64,000 nucleotides of DNA from Bacteroidota bacterium (GCA_013297775.1 JAAFIL010000002.1:1-64000), one strand, 5' to 3'. Shown: positions 34,978 through 45,614, counted from the first letter of the stretch. The notes: a model not told the origin generated them from the sequence alone. Translations and numbers: made by a program.

Positions 34978-36003
34978 TTATTTTTTTAATACGACTTCTA
35001 ATTGTTGCGCTAATTTTTTTGCTAAACTTTTCCGTCCACCGCAACTATAATGTTCGGTTGTCCAATTTTTTTCTGTAAAACAAATGGTATTTAAACCTTC
35101 CATATTATTAAGAACTAAGGTGTTTTTATCCGTATAACGCTCTTGTAGAAAAGTAACATTTCGACGCATTAAAAATACTAAATCCTTGTTAACTAAACTA
35201 TCGGCATAGGTAATATTTTCGGGAATGATGTGAAAACATAATTTGACTTTATTGTTTTTAGCCCAAGCTGCAATCTCATCAAAATCTTTTAAACGTGGGT
35301 TATCGGGTTTAATAGTAAAAGCAAATCCTTTCACGTAATGGCAGGCTAAACTTATTTTTTCCATATCCCAACTTCCATCGGGTTTTAAATGGCTGCCATT
35401 GCCTTGAATAGAGTCCCACTGTTTTACACACTTATACTTAGTTTCGTAAGGAAAATCAAGTGTTTGATGTTGCCAATCGAATTTCACTCGCTTTTCGCGA
35501 ATAGAGTCGGGGGTGTTATCATACGCTTTTAACGAAAGCATAAACCGATTGATTATATTCGGATACGCTTGTGCTAAAACAACCGATTCTCGCAAGGGGG
35601 TTTCTAAAGGTGAGTTAATCCAATCGCTATTAAAACTTCGTAAACCAATGGTTACAACTATTACTTTAGGTTTCCAATCACTAAAGTTTAAATGCTTTAA
35701 CCACCACTTAAAAATACCAGCATGCGAAGCAGATTTATCTATGGAAATCATTTTCAATTTCGGAAAATAAGTGTTTAAATGTTCGACAACACTTTGTTGG
35801 CAAGAGTCACCTTCAACGGTGTTAGTATTTGAACAATCGGATAAATAAATTAAATCAGGACGTGTTTCTTCTAATTGTATAGCTTCAAGTACCTTATCAC
35901 TTTTTAGTTCTAAATCGTTTGGATAAAGAAATAAGGTGTAAGCCACGTTAGCCAATGCCAACACTAGTATTAAACTCACTATTTTAAGGGTTACCTTTTT
36001 CAT
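34978..36003 (-). CDS. SGNH/DltD-like membrane-anchored partner of the MBOAT protein
   Basis: A 341-aa protein with one N-terminal membrane anchor (about 7-27) and a periplasmic domain. DLIYLSDCSNTNT (about 50-62) sits where DltD and AlgJ/X-like proteins carry the GDSL-type Ser, and late residues NWTTEHYSCGGRKSLAKKLAQQL resemble the DxxH block region, with H at TEHYS. I cannot assign the catalytic triad with certainty. It shares one base with the MBOAT stop (TAATG), so the two are coupled. Probably transfers or removes acetyl groups on an envelope glycan. Confidence 0.65.
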   Translation of the reverse strand: MKKVTLKIVSLILVLALANVAYTLFLYPNDLELKSDKVLEAIQLEETRPDLIYLSDCSNTNTVEGDSCQQSVVEHLNTYFPKLKMISIDKSASHAGIFKWWLKHLNFSDWKPKVIVVTIGLRSFNSDWINSPLETPLRESVVLAQAYPNIINRFMLSLKAYDNTPDSIREKRVKFDWQHQTLDFPYETKYKCVKQWDSIQGNGSHLKPDGSWDMEKISLACHYVKGFAFTIKPDNPRLKDFDEIAAWAKNNKVKLCFHIIPENITYADSLVNKDLVFLMRRNVTFLQERYTDKNTLVLNNMEGLNTICFTEKNWTTEHYSCGGRKSLAKKLAQQLEVVLKK

Positions 36004-37412
36004 TAAAAACGAAAATAAATAAATTCTAATTGTTCAAGTCCCGACATACCCAGTAAAAAAAATAGGAGTATGAAATAAAACGTCCAACGCAATGCCATAG
36101 GTTTAGGTTCTATCCATTTATCGAATCGTGTGTTGTACAATAACAGTTCACATACTATTAATACAAATACGAAAAAGAAGGTATATCCATACGTTGGTAT
36201 TGCAGTAACAGAAAAGCCATTATGTATTAAGGCTTTAAAAATAGACACTACTTTTTCCCAAGAGTCTGCTCGAAAAAAAACAAAAATAAATGCAACCACA
36301 AAAAATGTTTTTAATTTCAAAAAGCTATTTAAAAGGCTTTGTTTATTTTGAATTTCAAACTTAAAAACTTTAGAGGTTAACCGTTCTAACAAACACACTG
36401 CTCCATGAAGCAGTCCCCACATTACAAAATTCCACGAAGCACCATGCCATAAGCCACTCAATGCAAACACAATTAAAAAATTAACAGCCATTCGTGTTTT
36501 CCCATTTTTACTTCCGCCTAACGGAAAATAAACATACTCTCGAAACCAATTGGTTAAAGATATATGCCAACGTCGCCAATAATCGTTAAGGCTATTGGCT
36601 AAAAGCGGAGTTTTAAAATTATCCATTAACGGAATACCCATTAAACGCGCTGCTCCTATAGCAATGGTTGAGTAGCCATAAAAATCGGCATAGATTTGAA
36701 AAGGAAAAAGTAAGATGGCCACCAACACCTGCAACGAACTATAATCTTGTGGGGCATCAAAAACAACATTAACAACGGGCGCAATGGTATCGGCCACCGT
36801 CATTTTCACAAACAAACCAAATAAAATAAGCCGAAAACCATTGGCAAAGTTTTCGTATAGTGGTTTTACGGGTTGTTTTAAGGAATGCCCTAAGGTGCTA
36901 TATTTTTCGATAGGCCCAGCCACCATTTGCGGAAAAAATAAAACGTAATTTGCAAAATACCCCAAATGCGTTTCGGCTTTTTGATGACCTCGATACACCT
37001 CAATAGTGTAGGCCATAGACTGAAAGGTGTGAAACGATAAGCCAATAGGAAATAAAATAGACAGCGTTTTAAACGTATAGTCTAAGCCCATGAGCGATGT
37101 TAGTTGGGCTATGTTTTCATTTAAAAAATTATAGTATTTAAAAAAACATAAAATACCAAGGTTCGAAACCAGACTTAATACAAGGTACCCTTTTTTTAGT
37201 TTTGGCTTTGTGGTTCCTTCGATGGCTTTGGCTGTAAAAAAATCAATTAAAATTATAGCAAAAAGAATTAAGATGTAAGCAGGCACAAAGGCCATGTAAA
37301 AATAACAACTTGCTATAAAGATTAGTAACCAACGGTAAGTGGCTGGCAAAGCATAAAATAAACCAATAAAAACTGGTAAAAAAAATAAAAAATGTATTGA
37401 GTTAAACAGCAT
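36003..37412 (-). CDS. MBOAT-family O-acyltransferase (AlgI/DltB-like)
   Basis: A 469-aa inner-membrane protein with about ten hydrophobic segments. The MBOAT core is plain: FPQMVAGPIEKY, YADFYGYSTIAIGAARLMG, LNDYWRRWHISLTNWFREYVYFPLGGS, and the active-site His in LSGLWHGASWNFVMWG. Such proteins pass acyl groups across the membrane for O-acetylation of polysaccharides. Its partner is the SGNH-like protein next downstream. It sits between CoA-transferase subunits A and B, sharing one base with subunit A's stop. The acceptor glycan is unknown. Confidence 0.9.
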   Translation of the reverse strand: MLFNSIHFLFFLPVFIGLFYALPATYRWLLIFIASCYFYMAFVPAYILILFAIILIDFFTAKAIEGTTKPKLKKGYLVLSLVSNLGILCFFKYYNFLNENIAQLTSLMGLDYTFKTLSILFPIGLSFHTFQSMAYTIEVYRGHQKAETHLGYFANYVLFFPQMVAGPIEKYSTLGHSLKQPVKPLYENFANGFRLILFGLFVKMTVADTIAPVVNVVFDAPQDYSSLQVLVAILLFPFQIYADFYGYSTIAIGAARLMGIPLMDNFKTPLLANSLNDYWRRWHISLTNWFREYVYFPLGGSKNGKTRMAVNFLIVFALSGLWHGASWNFVMWGLLHGAVCLLERLTSKVFKFEIQNKQSLLNSFLKLKTFFVVAFIFVFFRADSWEKVVSIFKALIHNGFSVTAIPTYGYTFFFVFVLIVCELLLYNTRFDKWIEPKPMALRWTFYFILLFFLLGMSGLEQLEFIYFRF

Positions 37413-38110
37413 TACTTGCGTTTAACCGTTCGTTGTTCAATTCGTTTTTCGTAATTAACACCTTGAAAAATGCGATGTACATAAATACCTGGCGTATGAA
37501 TTTGAGCGGCATCTAATTCGCCAATTTCTACTAACTCTTCTACTTCAGCAATGGTAATTTTACCACCTAAACTCATCGGTTGATTAAAATTGCGGGCGGT
37601 GCTTCTAAAAATTAAGTTCCCAGCTGTATCTCCTTTCCAAGCTTTTACAATGGCAAAATCGGCTTCAAAGGCTTCTTCCATTAAATAATCGCGTCCTTTC
37701 CAATTAATAAGTTGCTTTCCAATGGCTACCTCTGTGCCAACGCCAGCGGGAGTCGGGAAAAAAGGAATGCCATAACCAGCCATCATGCAACGTGTGGCCA
37801 AAGTACCTTGTGGCACTAACTCTACTTCGAGTTCGCCACTTAACATTTGCCGTTCAAACTCCGCATTTTCGCCAACATAACTCGAAATCATTTTTTTAAT
37901 TTGACGCGTTTGCAAAAGTAAACCCAAGCCAAAATCATCAACGCCAGCGTTGTTACTGATACAAATTAAATCTTTTACCTCGGTTTTCATCAAGGCACTA
38001 ATGCAGTTTTCAGGAATGCCACATAATCCAAATCCTCCCACCATTAGCGTCATTCCGCTTTTAATATCTTTAATAGCTTCTTCTGCGTTTTTTACACTCT
38101 TGTTAATCAT
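37412..38110 (-). CDS. scoA: 3-oxoacid CoA-transferase, subunit A
   Basis: A 232-aa protein from ATG 38110, the normal family start ([19 protein letters not shown]); an in-frame extension to 38164 is not conserved-looking. [18 protein letters not shown] is the CoA-binding signature; [15 protein letters not shown] and [29 protein letters not shown] also fit. It pairs with subunit B 2.4 kb downstream. First gene of the four-gene minus-strand operon scoA - MBOAT - SGNH-like - scoB. Confidence 0.92.
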   Translation of the reverse strand: MINKSVKNAEEAIKDIKSGMTLMVGGFGLCGIPENCISALMKTEVKDLICISNNAGVDDFGLGLLLQTRQIKKMISSYVGENAEFERQMLSGELEVELVPQGTLATRCMMAGYGIPFFPTPAGVGTEVAIGKQLINWKGRDYLMEEAFEADFAIVKAWKGDTAGNLIFRSTARNFNQPMSLGGKITIAEVEELVEIGELDAAQIHTPGIYVHRIFQGVNYEKRIEQRTVKRK

Positions 38111-38323
38111 TGGTCTATTCGCTAAATTATTTATCTTGTTTGCTTTGGGTATCAACTCAAGCAATCGTTTTATTTCTTGAAGTTAAAATTAGGCATTATC
38201 TCTAAAACTTTATCTATACCTCTAAATAAATTTAAAAAATACACTAGACACTTTGAAACCAAACCTTAAACTAATTGAGTTGTTTTATGACGTTTTTATA
38301 TTGGGGTAGAACCGTAAACGATT

Positions 38324-39895
38324 TCATTCTACTTTTGTAGTTGATAGTTGGTACAACACACAATAATTATTTGTAGAGGTAAATAATTTATAGCCATGTT
38401 GGGCGATGCAATTTTTTATGGGTCTGTACTCTGGATTATCCAAACGGCTTTGATCGCCAAATATCAAAATATAGTCAGGTAATTTTTTTACTTGCGTTGA
38501 GTCGTAAGCCGTAACGCTTTGCCTTAGTTTCTTAATTTTATTTTTGTTACGCCATTTTAAAGGAAACCAATCTAAATCGGCTTGATAATTTTCAAGTAAA
38601 ACAATGGGTCTATTTAAAACGGCATAACTTGCAAAATGCGCTTCGAGCCATCCGACATTAAGTGCAATAGGCATAACATACGAATGCGAACGTATGTATT
38701 TAGAACATTGCATCACTTCTTTAGCTTTTCCTGAAACATCTCTTAAAGTTGGTGCTTTAATTTTTATACAAATGCTATTACCTAAACACACCATACCTAT
38801 TGAAAGGTAAAGTAAAGGGCGCGAAAACTCAGTTTGAATGGAAATCCAAAGGACTAAAAAATAAAAGCACATAAATAGTAGGCGTATGGTAAGCATGCCA
38901 CTCAACCATCCATCTTTTGTGATAAAAACTAAAATCAACATGAGTGCGGCAATTATTAAAAAAAAATTTTGAGGGCGTTTAGTCAACTGAAAAAATACAC
39001 TATATCTTTTCTTACTTAAAAAAGTAGTTAACAGCGCACCAATTAATAAAACAATGAAAACAACTCCCGATAATTCGTCATCGCCATACCCAATAAAAAG
39101 ACTACCTTTTACAATAGATTCTATTTTTTTAAAAATCGCAGAATCATACGAGAAGTTAGGGATGTTAAATTGATGTTGAAATAAAAAGAATAGAACTAAA
39201 GATAGTCCACTTAATCCAAGCACCCATAAGGATTGCTTTATTAAAATTTTCCAATCCGATCGAAGGTAAATGAGCAGTAGAAAAGGAGTAAGTACACAGC
39301 CTAATACATAAACCATGGCGTGTGCGTAAAACAGAACTAATGAATTGATAACAAAAGCCAGCTTCCATGCTAGTGTTTCTCGTTGTTTTAAAAACGTGTG
39401 TAAAATAATTAAATGCAGGTTTAACGCAATGAAGGCTAAGTTAAAATTATAAAAGCCAACAATAAGTAGCACATTAAATGCAAATGGAAATATAAGCAAG
39501 GTAAATTTAGCTTTGTGTTCTGAATAAACGTTAACCAATTGCCTAAATGTTAGAGGTAAAAACACTACAATTAAACTCAAAACAATTTTTTCAGCTACTA
39601 TTAATCCTGTGAAATACGAACATTTACTAATTAAAAAACTGCATAAATAATTCGATAAGAAGGAGCCATTATTCAAAAAATTAGCTTGAATAAACGCATC
39701 TGTTTCCATTAAATTAAGTAAACCTGCGTTTTGGGTATGCGTTGAGCCATCAAATGTAGGAAACGTATAAACCGACCAAATAACGCCTACATTAAAAATG
39801 AGTAGCCCAAGAAAAATAATTTTTTCAACTAAGTTTTCATTTGATTTAATAAACTGAATTGATGCTTTCAAATGTAACCCTATTGGTTTTCTCAT
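38324..39895 (-). CDS. polytopic membrane protein, glycosyltransferase-like
   Basis: A 523-aa protein with about 11 hydrophobic segments: 27-45, 95-115, 125-160, 175-215, 225-245, 285-305, 325-375 and others. A C-terminal periplasmic part (about 395-523) follows. The layout and the early loop with FDGSTHTQNAGLLNL resemble GT-C fold membrane glycosyltransferases or Bacteroidota PMT-like proteins, but no catalytic signature is clear. Monocistronic, between the PBP and the scoA operon on the same strand. Substrate unknown. Confidence 0.6.
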   Translation of the reverse strand: MRKPIGLHLKASIQFIKSNENLVEKIIFLGLLIFNVGVIWSVYTFPTFDGSTHTQNAGLLNLMETDAFIQANFLNNGSFLSNYLCSFLISKCSYFTGLIVAEKIVLSLIVVFLPLTFRQLVNVYSEHKAKFTLLIFPFAFNVLLIVGFYNFNLAFIALNLHLIILHTFLKQRETLAWKLAFVINSLVLFYAHAMVYVLGCVLTPFLLLIYLRSDWKILIKQSLWVLGLSGLSLVLFFLFQHQFNIPNFSYDSAIFKKIESIVKGSLFIGYGDDELSGVVFIVLLIGALLTTFLSKKRYSVFFQLTKRPQNFFLIIAALMLILVFITKDGWLSGMLTIRLLFMCFYFLVLWISIQTEFSRPLLYLSIGMVCLGNSICIKIKAPTLRDVSGKAKEVMQCSKYIRSHSYVMPIALNVGWLEAHFASYAVLNRPIVLLENYQADLDWFPLKWRNKNKIKKLRQSVTAYDSTQVKKLPDYILIFGDQSRLDNPEYRPIKNCIAQHGYKLFTSTNNYCVLYQLSTTKVE

Positions 39896-39949
39896 CGTAA
39901 CGGTGTTGCTTAAACAAACTAAATTAAAATACGCATTTAAAAAGTGAAT

Positions 39950-42190
39950 TTAATCCATTCCACCATTAAATTCATTGTCTTCTAACAAACCTTCAACTGG
40001 TTCGGCATCATATTTACTGCAATCTACTTCTAAATTTTCTGGAAAATTTTTTGGTTTCTTAAACTCGCTTTTACTTACTTTTAGTTGTTTATCGGCATAA
40101 ACTTTCTGAAAAAATTTACCCCAAATAGGAAGTGCCATAGCCGCACCTTGCCCTTGAGCGGTGCTGTTAAAGTGTACGCTTCTATCTTCGCCCCCTACCC
40201 AAGCACCCGCTACCAAATCGGGGGTTAATCCAATAAACCAACCATCGGCATTGTATTGTGTAGTGCCTGTTTTACCTGCAATTTGATTGGTTAATTTATA
40301 ACGACCCCGCAAGCGCGCACCTGTTCCATAGTCAACCACACCTCGCATCAATTGTATCATGGTATAGGCTTTCTCTTCGCTAAATACCTCATCGCTATTG
40401 GGTACAAACTCTTCTAATACTTTTCCATTTTTATCTTCGATGCGGGTAATAAAAGTAGGTTGCACATAAGTGCCTTTGTTGGCAAAAGTAGAATTAGCCG
40501 CCACCATCTCAAACACATTAATATCGGCCGTGCCTAAGCAAATAGAAGGCACTAAAGGAATATCGGAAGTTACCCCTAAACGTTTTACTAAATTAACTGT
40601 TGCCTGCGGACCATATTGTTTCATAACCCAAGCTGTTACATAGTTTATAGACAAGGCCAAGGCTCGGCGCAAGGTAATCATTTGCCCAGTGCCTTTATTA
40701 CCATCGCTGTTATCGGGACACCAATCGCGTCCGTCGGCAGTTTGAATGCACGTGCGCACGTTGGGTACTTGATAACACGGCGAAAGTCCTTCTTGAATAG
40801 CTAAAGCATACACAAAAGGTTTAAAGGTTGAACCTACTTGCCGGCGGCTCACCTTCACGTGGTCGTATTGGTAGTGTCGGTGATTAATACCTCCTACCCA
40901 AGCTTTCACATAACCTGTTTGTGGCTCCATGGCCATAAATCCGGTTTGAAGAAAACTTTTATAATATTTAATGCTATCCCAAGGCGATAAAACAGTATCC
41001 ACATCTCCACGCAAACTATAAACGGTCATAGGCACTTTAACTTTAAAATTGGCTAAAATTTGCGTTTGTGTTAAACCGCTGTCTTTTAACGAACGGTAGC
41101 GGTCGCTGCGTTTTACAGCCGATAGCATTAATTTTTCAATCTCATCCTTACTCACATTCCACGCAAAAGGTGCATTTTTTTTGGTTTTACATTCTTTTAA
41201 AAACGATTTATTTAAATCACTCATGTGCTCGGCGACGGCTTCTTCGGCATGGTGTTGCATACGCGAGTCGAGTGTGGTGTAAATACGCAAACCATCTTTG
41301 TAAATGTTATAAGGTTTATTAGTTTCTGGATTGATATGTTTTTCGCACCAACTCTTCAAAAAATTATCGCGCAAATACTCTCGAAAATAAGGGGCTAAAC
41401 CATCGTTATGATCTTCGGGATGAAATTTAATACCTAAGTCTTTTGTTTTTAATGAGTCGAATTGCGCCTTGGTTATATAGCCATACTTCACCATTTGACT
41501 CAACACTACATTGCGTCGGTGCTTGGCTTTTTCGGCTTTACGAATGGGGTTATACAAACTCGGGTTTTGAGCCATTCCTACCAACAAGGCCGCTTCTTCA
41601 ATTTTCAAACTATCGGGGGTGGTGTTATAATAAATTTTAGCCGCCGATTTAATGCCAACGGCAAGATTTAAAAAATCGAAACGGTTAAGGTACATGGCCA
41701 TAATTTCTTCTTTTGTATAATTCCGTTCGAGGCGAACCGCAATAACCCATTCTTTTATTTTCCGAATCACCAATTCTAGTTTATTAAGTTTATCGCGCGG
41801 AAACATCATCTTAGCCAATTGCTGTGTTATGGTGCTACCTCCACCATTACCGCCTACTTTAAAAACGGCTCTGGCCACGGCTTTAAAATCTATACCGCTG
41901 TGTTCGTAGTAACGGGCATCCTCTGTGGCAATTAGTGCATTGGCTACATCTTGATCCAAATCGGCATAACGTATGTTTACACGGTTTTCGCTGTAATACT
42001 TCCCCAAAATTTCCATATCGCCGCTATACACTACCGTTGCCAAATTACTTTTCGGGTTTTGAAGTTCCTCAACACTTGGTAAACTCCCAAACAATCCCAA
42101 AGCGGTAAGCATAACCAGTAAAAGCAAAGCCAATACTGGACTCCAAATTCCAATCCAAACGTATTTAATGTATTTTTTATTAACTGACAT
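39950..42190 (-). CDS. class A penicillin-binding protein (PBP1a-like)
   Basis: A 746-aa bifunctional peptidoglycan synthase. One N-terminal anchor (about 12-34). The GT51 transglycosylase domain (about 60-235) has EDARYYEHSGIDFKAVARA with the catalytic Glu, GGSTITQQLAKMMF and KIKEWVIAVRLERNYTKEEI. In the transpeptidase domain (about 400-700) the SxxK nucleophile is in VGSTFKPFVYALA, SxN is SINYV, and KTG is AGKTGTTQYNADGWFIG. All active-site motifs are present. It polymerises glycan strands and cross-links stem peptides in the periplasm. Monocistronic. Confidence 0.95.
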   Translation of the reverse strand: MSVNKKYIKYVWIGIWSPVLALLLLVMLTALGLFGSLPSVEELQNPKSNLATVVYSGDMEILGKYYSENRVNIRYADLDQDVANALIATEDARYYEHSGIDFKAVARAVFKVGGNGGGSTITQQLAKMMFPRDKLNKLELVIRKIKEWVIAVRLERNYTKEEIMAMYLNRFDFLNLAVGIKSAAKIYYNTTPDSLKIEEAALLVGMAQNPSLYNPIRKAEKAKHRRNVVLSQMVKYGYITKAQFDSLKTKDLGIKFHPEDHNDGLAPYFREYLRDNFLKSWCEKHINPETNKPYNIYKDGLRIYTTLDSRMQHHAEEAVAEHMSDLNKSFLKECKTKKNAPFAWNVSKDEIEKLMLSAVKRSDRYRSLKDSGLTQTQILANFKVKVPMTVYSLRGDVDTVLSPWDSIKYYKSFLQTGFMAMEPQTGYVKAWVGGINHRHYQYDHVKVSRRQVGSTFKPFVYALAIQEGLSPCYQVPNVRTCIQTADGRDWCPDNSDGNKGTGQMITLRRALALSINYVTAWVMKQYGPQATVNLVKRLGVTSDIPLVPSICLGTADINVFEMVAANSTFANKGTYVQPTFITRIEDKNGKVLEEFVPNSDEVFSEEKAYTMIQLMRGVVDYGTGARLRGRYKLTNQIAGKTGTTQYNADGWFIGLTPDLVAGAWVGGEDRSVHFNSTAQGQGAAMALPIWGKFFQKVYADKQLKVSKSEFKKPKNFPENLEVDCSKYDAEPVEGLLEDNEFNGGMD

Positions 42191-42373
42191 ATTTTTTAAA
42201 ACCTTTTTTTAAGGAAATCGAATATTAAAATTAAGTAAAAGTAAAGCTAATATTTCACATGCAAAAGTTAGGGTGTTGTATTCATAAAATTTATGGGATC
42301 ACACACTGCATCGCACTTCTCTTTGAAGTTGTTTAAAGTTGAAATAAATTAGATTCAAGAGAACCTCAAAAAA

Positions 42374-44851
42374 TTATTCTTTCTTGTTCAGTTTTAATAC
42401 AATGCTACTTCCCTTATCTGCTGTATATTTCAGAAAATACAGACCAGGTTTTTCTTTTAGTAAATCTATTTTTCCACCATTTCCATCCGATACTCCATTA
42501 GAAATAATTCGACCTGTGCCATCAAAAATACTATATGTTCCGGTAGGTAAAGTATGGTTAAAAAAATCATTAGAAGGGTTAGGATAAATGACTGTATTAG
42601 GAAGAGATTCAACTTCATTAACGTTTGTGCACAAATCAACGGTAACGGTAACAACAGTTGAAGAAACACAACACCCAATAACGTATTGTGCTGAATAGGT
42701 ATAGGAAGTGGTTACACTCGGAGAAACAGAACCCAACGAAGAAGTAAATGGTGTACTAATCCATTGTTGATTAGTTACTTGTCCTGGACCTGATGTGCCA
42801 GGATAGCCACTCAGCATTGCCGATTGTCCGATGCAAATCGTAGAAGGATAAGCAACAGCAGCAACTTGGAAAGGTGTACCGATTGAACTGCCAACAACCA
42901 TAGAGGAGGTGCCACAACCCGGAACAGGCTGAGTAGTGGTTAATGTAAATTGAGGTGTTAACGTGTACTCTCCCGAACCAAGTGTGTAAACGACACTACT
43001 ACCCGTAGGGCTACTGTATAGTCCAGTACCGCCGCTCCATACAATACTGGAAGGGGGATTTGAATTTGCTTGAAACGTTGCAGAATTAGCTCCTGTGCAA
43101 AATAAATAAGAAAATGAAGTAGAAATGGAAGCAGGATTGTTTAACTGAACCAACACCGAATCTTTTGTCGTTAAACAATTACCCGTATTGGTTAGGTAAA
43201 ATGTTAATGAGTTTAAAAATAAGTCAGCCGAAGAAAGTGAATAGGTTGTATTAACAAGATTGGTATTAGAGATATATGGGGCAAATGTCCCCGTACCGTT
43301 AGCGGTAGTCCAAATGCCATTAGGGGTATTACCCGAAATAAAGCCGCTTAGTGTTAACGTATTAGCCCCTCCTTTACAAGCGGCGGTTGGTGTAGAAGCA
43401 AGCGATATTTCAACATTACCAGTAAACGAAGCACTTTCGTAATAGGACGATCCAGTTCCTGTTCCGCCTTCTGTAACTCTTATAACAAAAGAACCAGCCG
43501 CATTGGATAGCCTGTAATTCCCGATAGGCAAAGGTGTTACTGTTCCAGCAATTATTTTGGCAACAACAGAGTAGGGGGTAATAAGTGTATTGCTACCCGC
43601 AACAGGCACAAAACTTAACGAAGAAATAGAAATAGGTGTATTAGCGGCATCGGTAAGTGTAAATGTGCTTTGTATTGTGTTCGGGCAAATGATATCAATT
43701 TCCATTCCTTGCAAGCTATACCGACTAAAGGAATGTGAGTTAATGCCTGAGCAGTTAGCAGGTGTTAAAAGTTCAGCACTCATCTCGCAACCTACGCCTG
43801 CTAAAAACCAGCAGTAGCTAGGTGCACTACAAGTTACTGAGGCCGACGGCGTAGTTAGATTATAGTAAAACATAGAACCTTTATTAAGCGAAGCCGTTGT
43901 GGTAGAAATGCCATTATTAAAACTGATTTGTGTATTGTTTTGTGTAGCCAAAATATAGGCACCAGCGGGTGTATTGGTAAAGGTACTGGTTTTAACTAAA
44001 ATATATTTACTCCCCGTTTTCTGAACAGGGACGAGTTGATTGCCAACCAAGTCGAAACACCCGGAGTTAAGACCTCGAAACGCATCGTCGGCTAACGTTA
44101 CAGCAATGGGTTTATTAGAAGTAATTTCGCAACCCGATAAATTATTTCCTATCGTTGCTGTGGATGCACTTACATTTTCAATGGCATAACAATCGCCAGC
44201 ATTTATAAGCAAAACACTATGGGTTGTGTTGGCCGAATAGCCATTAATAGCGCAAGGTGGGGTTATCCACACGGTGGTGTTGGCTTTAGAGGCTACTATC
44301 GCAATTTTTTGCCGTGTTGGTGTCAAAATGCCATCTCCATTTAAGTCTGAAGGTAAGAACTGATTATAACCTTGATTTGAAAAGGGACAGAGGAAGTGAG
44401 TACCTAAAGCATTACTACCTTTGAGGGAAAAGGATTCTGGATTAAAAAAATTAGGACTACGACTTAGCATCGCATAAATTACCCGTATTTTAGAGCTCGA
44501 CGAAATTTTTAAACCGTAAGGAACAACGGTGTTGATTGGTCTCACTTCTAAAGAGTCGAAACCCAGCGAAAGCGGCGAGGCAAATTTATGTTGCCATAAA
44601 TCGTAGTTAAATGTTGAGTTAGCACCAATTACCAAAGTTGTATCGTATTTGCTGTTACCCGCAATACCTGGTTGGTGGATGCGCACCGTAGCCGAGCCGC
44701 TTACAGTTGAAATTTGTAGTTTAATATCATCTTTCCACCAAGCATCGGGCGAAATAGCTGGGGCGGCAAACCAAAACGTAGTATCTGTTTGCGCGAATGA
44801 ACTGGATAAACTTAATAAAATAAAAAGCAGCGAATAAATAATTTTTAGCAT
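42374..44851 (-). CDS. IgGFc-binding-like T9SS-secreted protein
   Basis: An 825-aa protein with a signal peptide (about 1-20, SSSFAQ). Residues 21-360 fit the IgGFc_binding N-terminal domain: TDTTFWFAAPAIS, ATVRIHQPG, GLKISSSSKIRVIYA. A beta-sandwich/PKD-like middle (about 360-740) follows. It ends with a type IX sorting domain: VIYPNPSNDFFNHTLPTG, GTGRIISNGV, PGLYFLKYTADKG, VLKLNKK. Exported by the T9SS and anchored to or released from the surface. 'IgGFc-binding' is only a family name and says nothing about antibody binding here. Cys pairs in the middle suggest disulphides. Confidence 0.82.
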   Translation of the reverse strand: MLKIIYSLLFILLSLSSSFAQTDTTFWFAAPAISPDAWWKDDIKLQISTVSGSATVRIHQPGIAGNSKYDTTLVIGANSTFNYDLWQHKFASPLSLGFDSLEVRPINTVVPYGLKISSSSKIRVIYAMLSRSPNFFNPESFSLKGSNALGTHFLCPFSNQGYNQFLPSDLNGDGILTPTRQKIAIVASKANTTVWITPPCAINGYSANTTHSVLLINAGDCYAIENVSASTATIGNNLSGCEITSNKPIAVTLADDAFRGLNSGCFDLVGNQLVPVQKTGSKYILVKTSTFTNTPAGAYILATQNNTQISFNNGISTTTASLNKGSMFYYNLTTPSASVTCSAPSYCWFLAGVGCEMSAELLTPANCSGINSHSFSRYSLQGMEIDIICPNTIQSTFTLTDAANTPISISSLSFVPVAGSNTLITPYSVVAKIIAGTVTPLPIGNYRLSNAAGSFVIRVTEGGTGTGSSYYESASFTGNVEISLASTPTAACKGGANTLTLSGFISGNTPNGIWTTANGTGTFAPYISNTNLVNTTYSLSSADLFLNSLTFYLTNTGNCLTTKDSVLVQLNNPASISTSFSYLFCTGANSATFQANSNPPSSIVWSGGTGLYSSPTGSSVVYTLGSGEYTLTPQFTLTTTQPVPGCGTSSMVVGSSIGTPFQVAAVAYPSTICIGQSAMLSGYPGTSGPGQVTNQQWISTPFTSSLGSVSPSVTTSYTYSAQYVIGCCVSSTVVTVTVDLCTNVNEVESLPNTVIYPNPSNDFFNHTLPTGTYSIFDGTGRIISNGVSDGNGGKIDLLKEKPGLYFLKYTADKGSSIVLKLNKKE

Positions 44852-45378
44852 TCAGAGAATTATAATCAGTTTTAAAAATAGGGTTTTTTATTAGTTTCTT
44901 CAAAAATAATGGGTTAGATGTAAAAGCTATCAATAATTAATTTGATTTCTTGTTAGCTTTTTTTGATGGATGTTGTGTTAGTTTTTTTCGATAATGTTGA
45001 CTTTATTAGATCTCTAAAATTTACTTAGACTACACCGAAAATGAGCATTAATAAATTCATTACACAAATCACATACAACCTCTAAGAGGAACTAGTAAAT
45101 AAAGTTAAATAGAGTTGAAAAAGAGAAATAATACTAGAAAGGTTTCTAGAGAAAACCATTAGATGGGATTATTAATAGCGCAGCATTAACAAAAACGATA
45201 AACCATCTAAGGCCATTTTATTTTTATCATTTCCATAAGAATTAGTAAAACCTTGGTACTTTAGAAAAGAAAGGTGTTATGTTAGTGTTAATATTTTAGA
45301 AAGCCAACTTTTTACAAGTACTAATTTTGTATTTCTAGTAAAAAACCAGTAGTTTTGATAAAACTTAAAAATTTACAC
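44852..45378. other. 527-bp AT-rich gap, no gene seen
   Basis: It lies between divergent genes. No coding frame, hairpin terminator or repeat is evident in 44852-45320. The promoter of the small lipoprotein is at its right end. Confidence 0.4.
45322..45329 (+). promoter_or_regulatory. -7 box TAATTTTG of the small lipoprotein gene
   Basis: TAATTTTG matches TAnnTTTG, 49 bases before ATG 45379. Confidence 0.4.
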
Positions 45379-45600
45379 ATGAAAAAATTAACAATTTTAG
45401 CGGTTGCTGCTTTAGCAATTAGTTTTGCATCTTGCAAAAAAGATTATACATGCGAGTGTACAGCAACAGGTAATGGTTCAACTGCAACTACCACTGTTAC
45501 TATTAAAGACACTAAAAAGAAAGCTGAAGATGCTTGTTCAGCAAAAACAACTGCATCAAGTGGTGGTACTTCAGTTTCTACAACTTGTAAAATCAAGTAA
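45379..45600 (+). CDS. small lipoprotein, 73 aa
   Basis: From ATG 45379: a signal peptide with the lipobox FASC (Cys19, then KK), and a short mature part rich in Thr, Ser and Lys with four more Cys (YTCECTATG, DACSAK, TTCKIK), probably disulphide-bonded. A strong terminator follows 17 bases after the stop, so it is a single, probably well expressed gene. Similar tiny lipoproteins are common in Bacteroidota; function unknown. An in-frame start eight codons upstream would spoil the signal peptide. Confidence 0.7.
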   Translation: MKKLTILAVAALAISFASCKKDYTCECTATGNGSTATTTVTIKDTKKKAEDACSAKTTASSGGTSVSTTCKIK

Positions 45601-45614
45601 TCAGTATCTAATTA

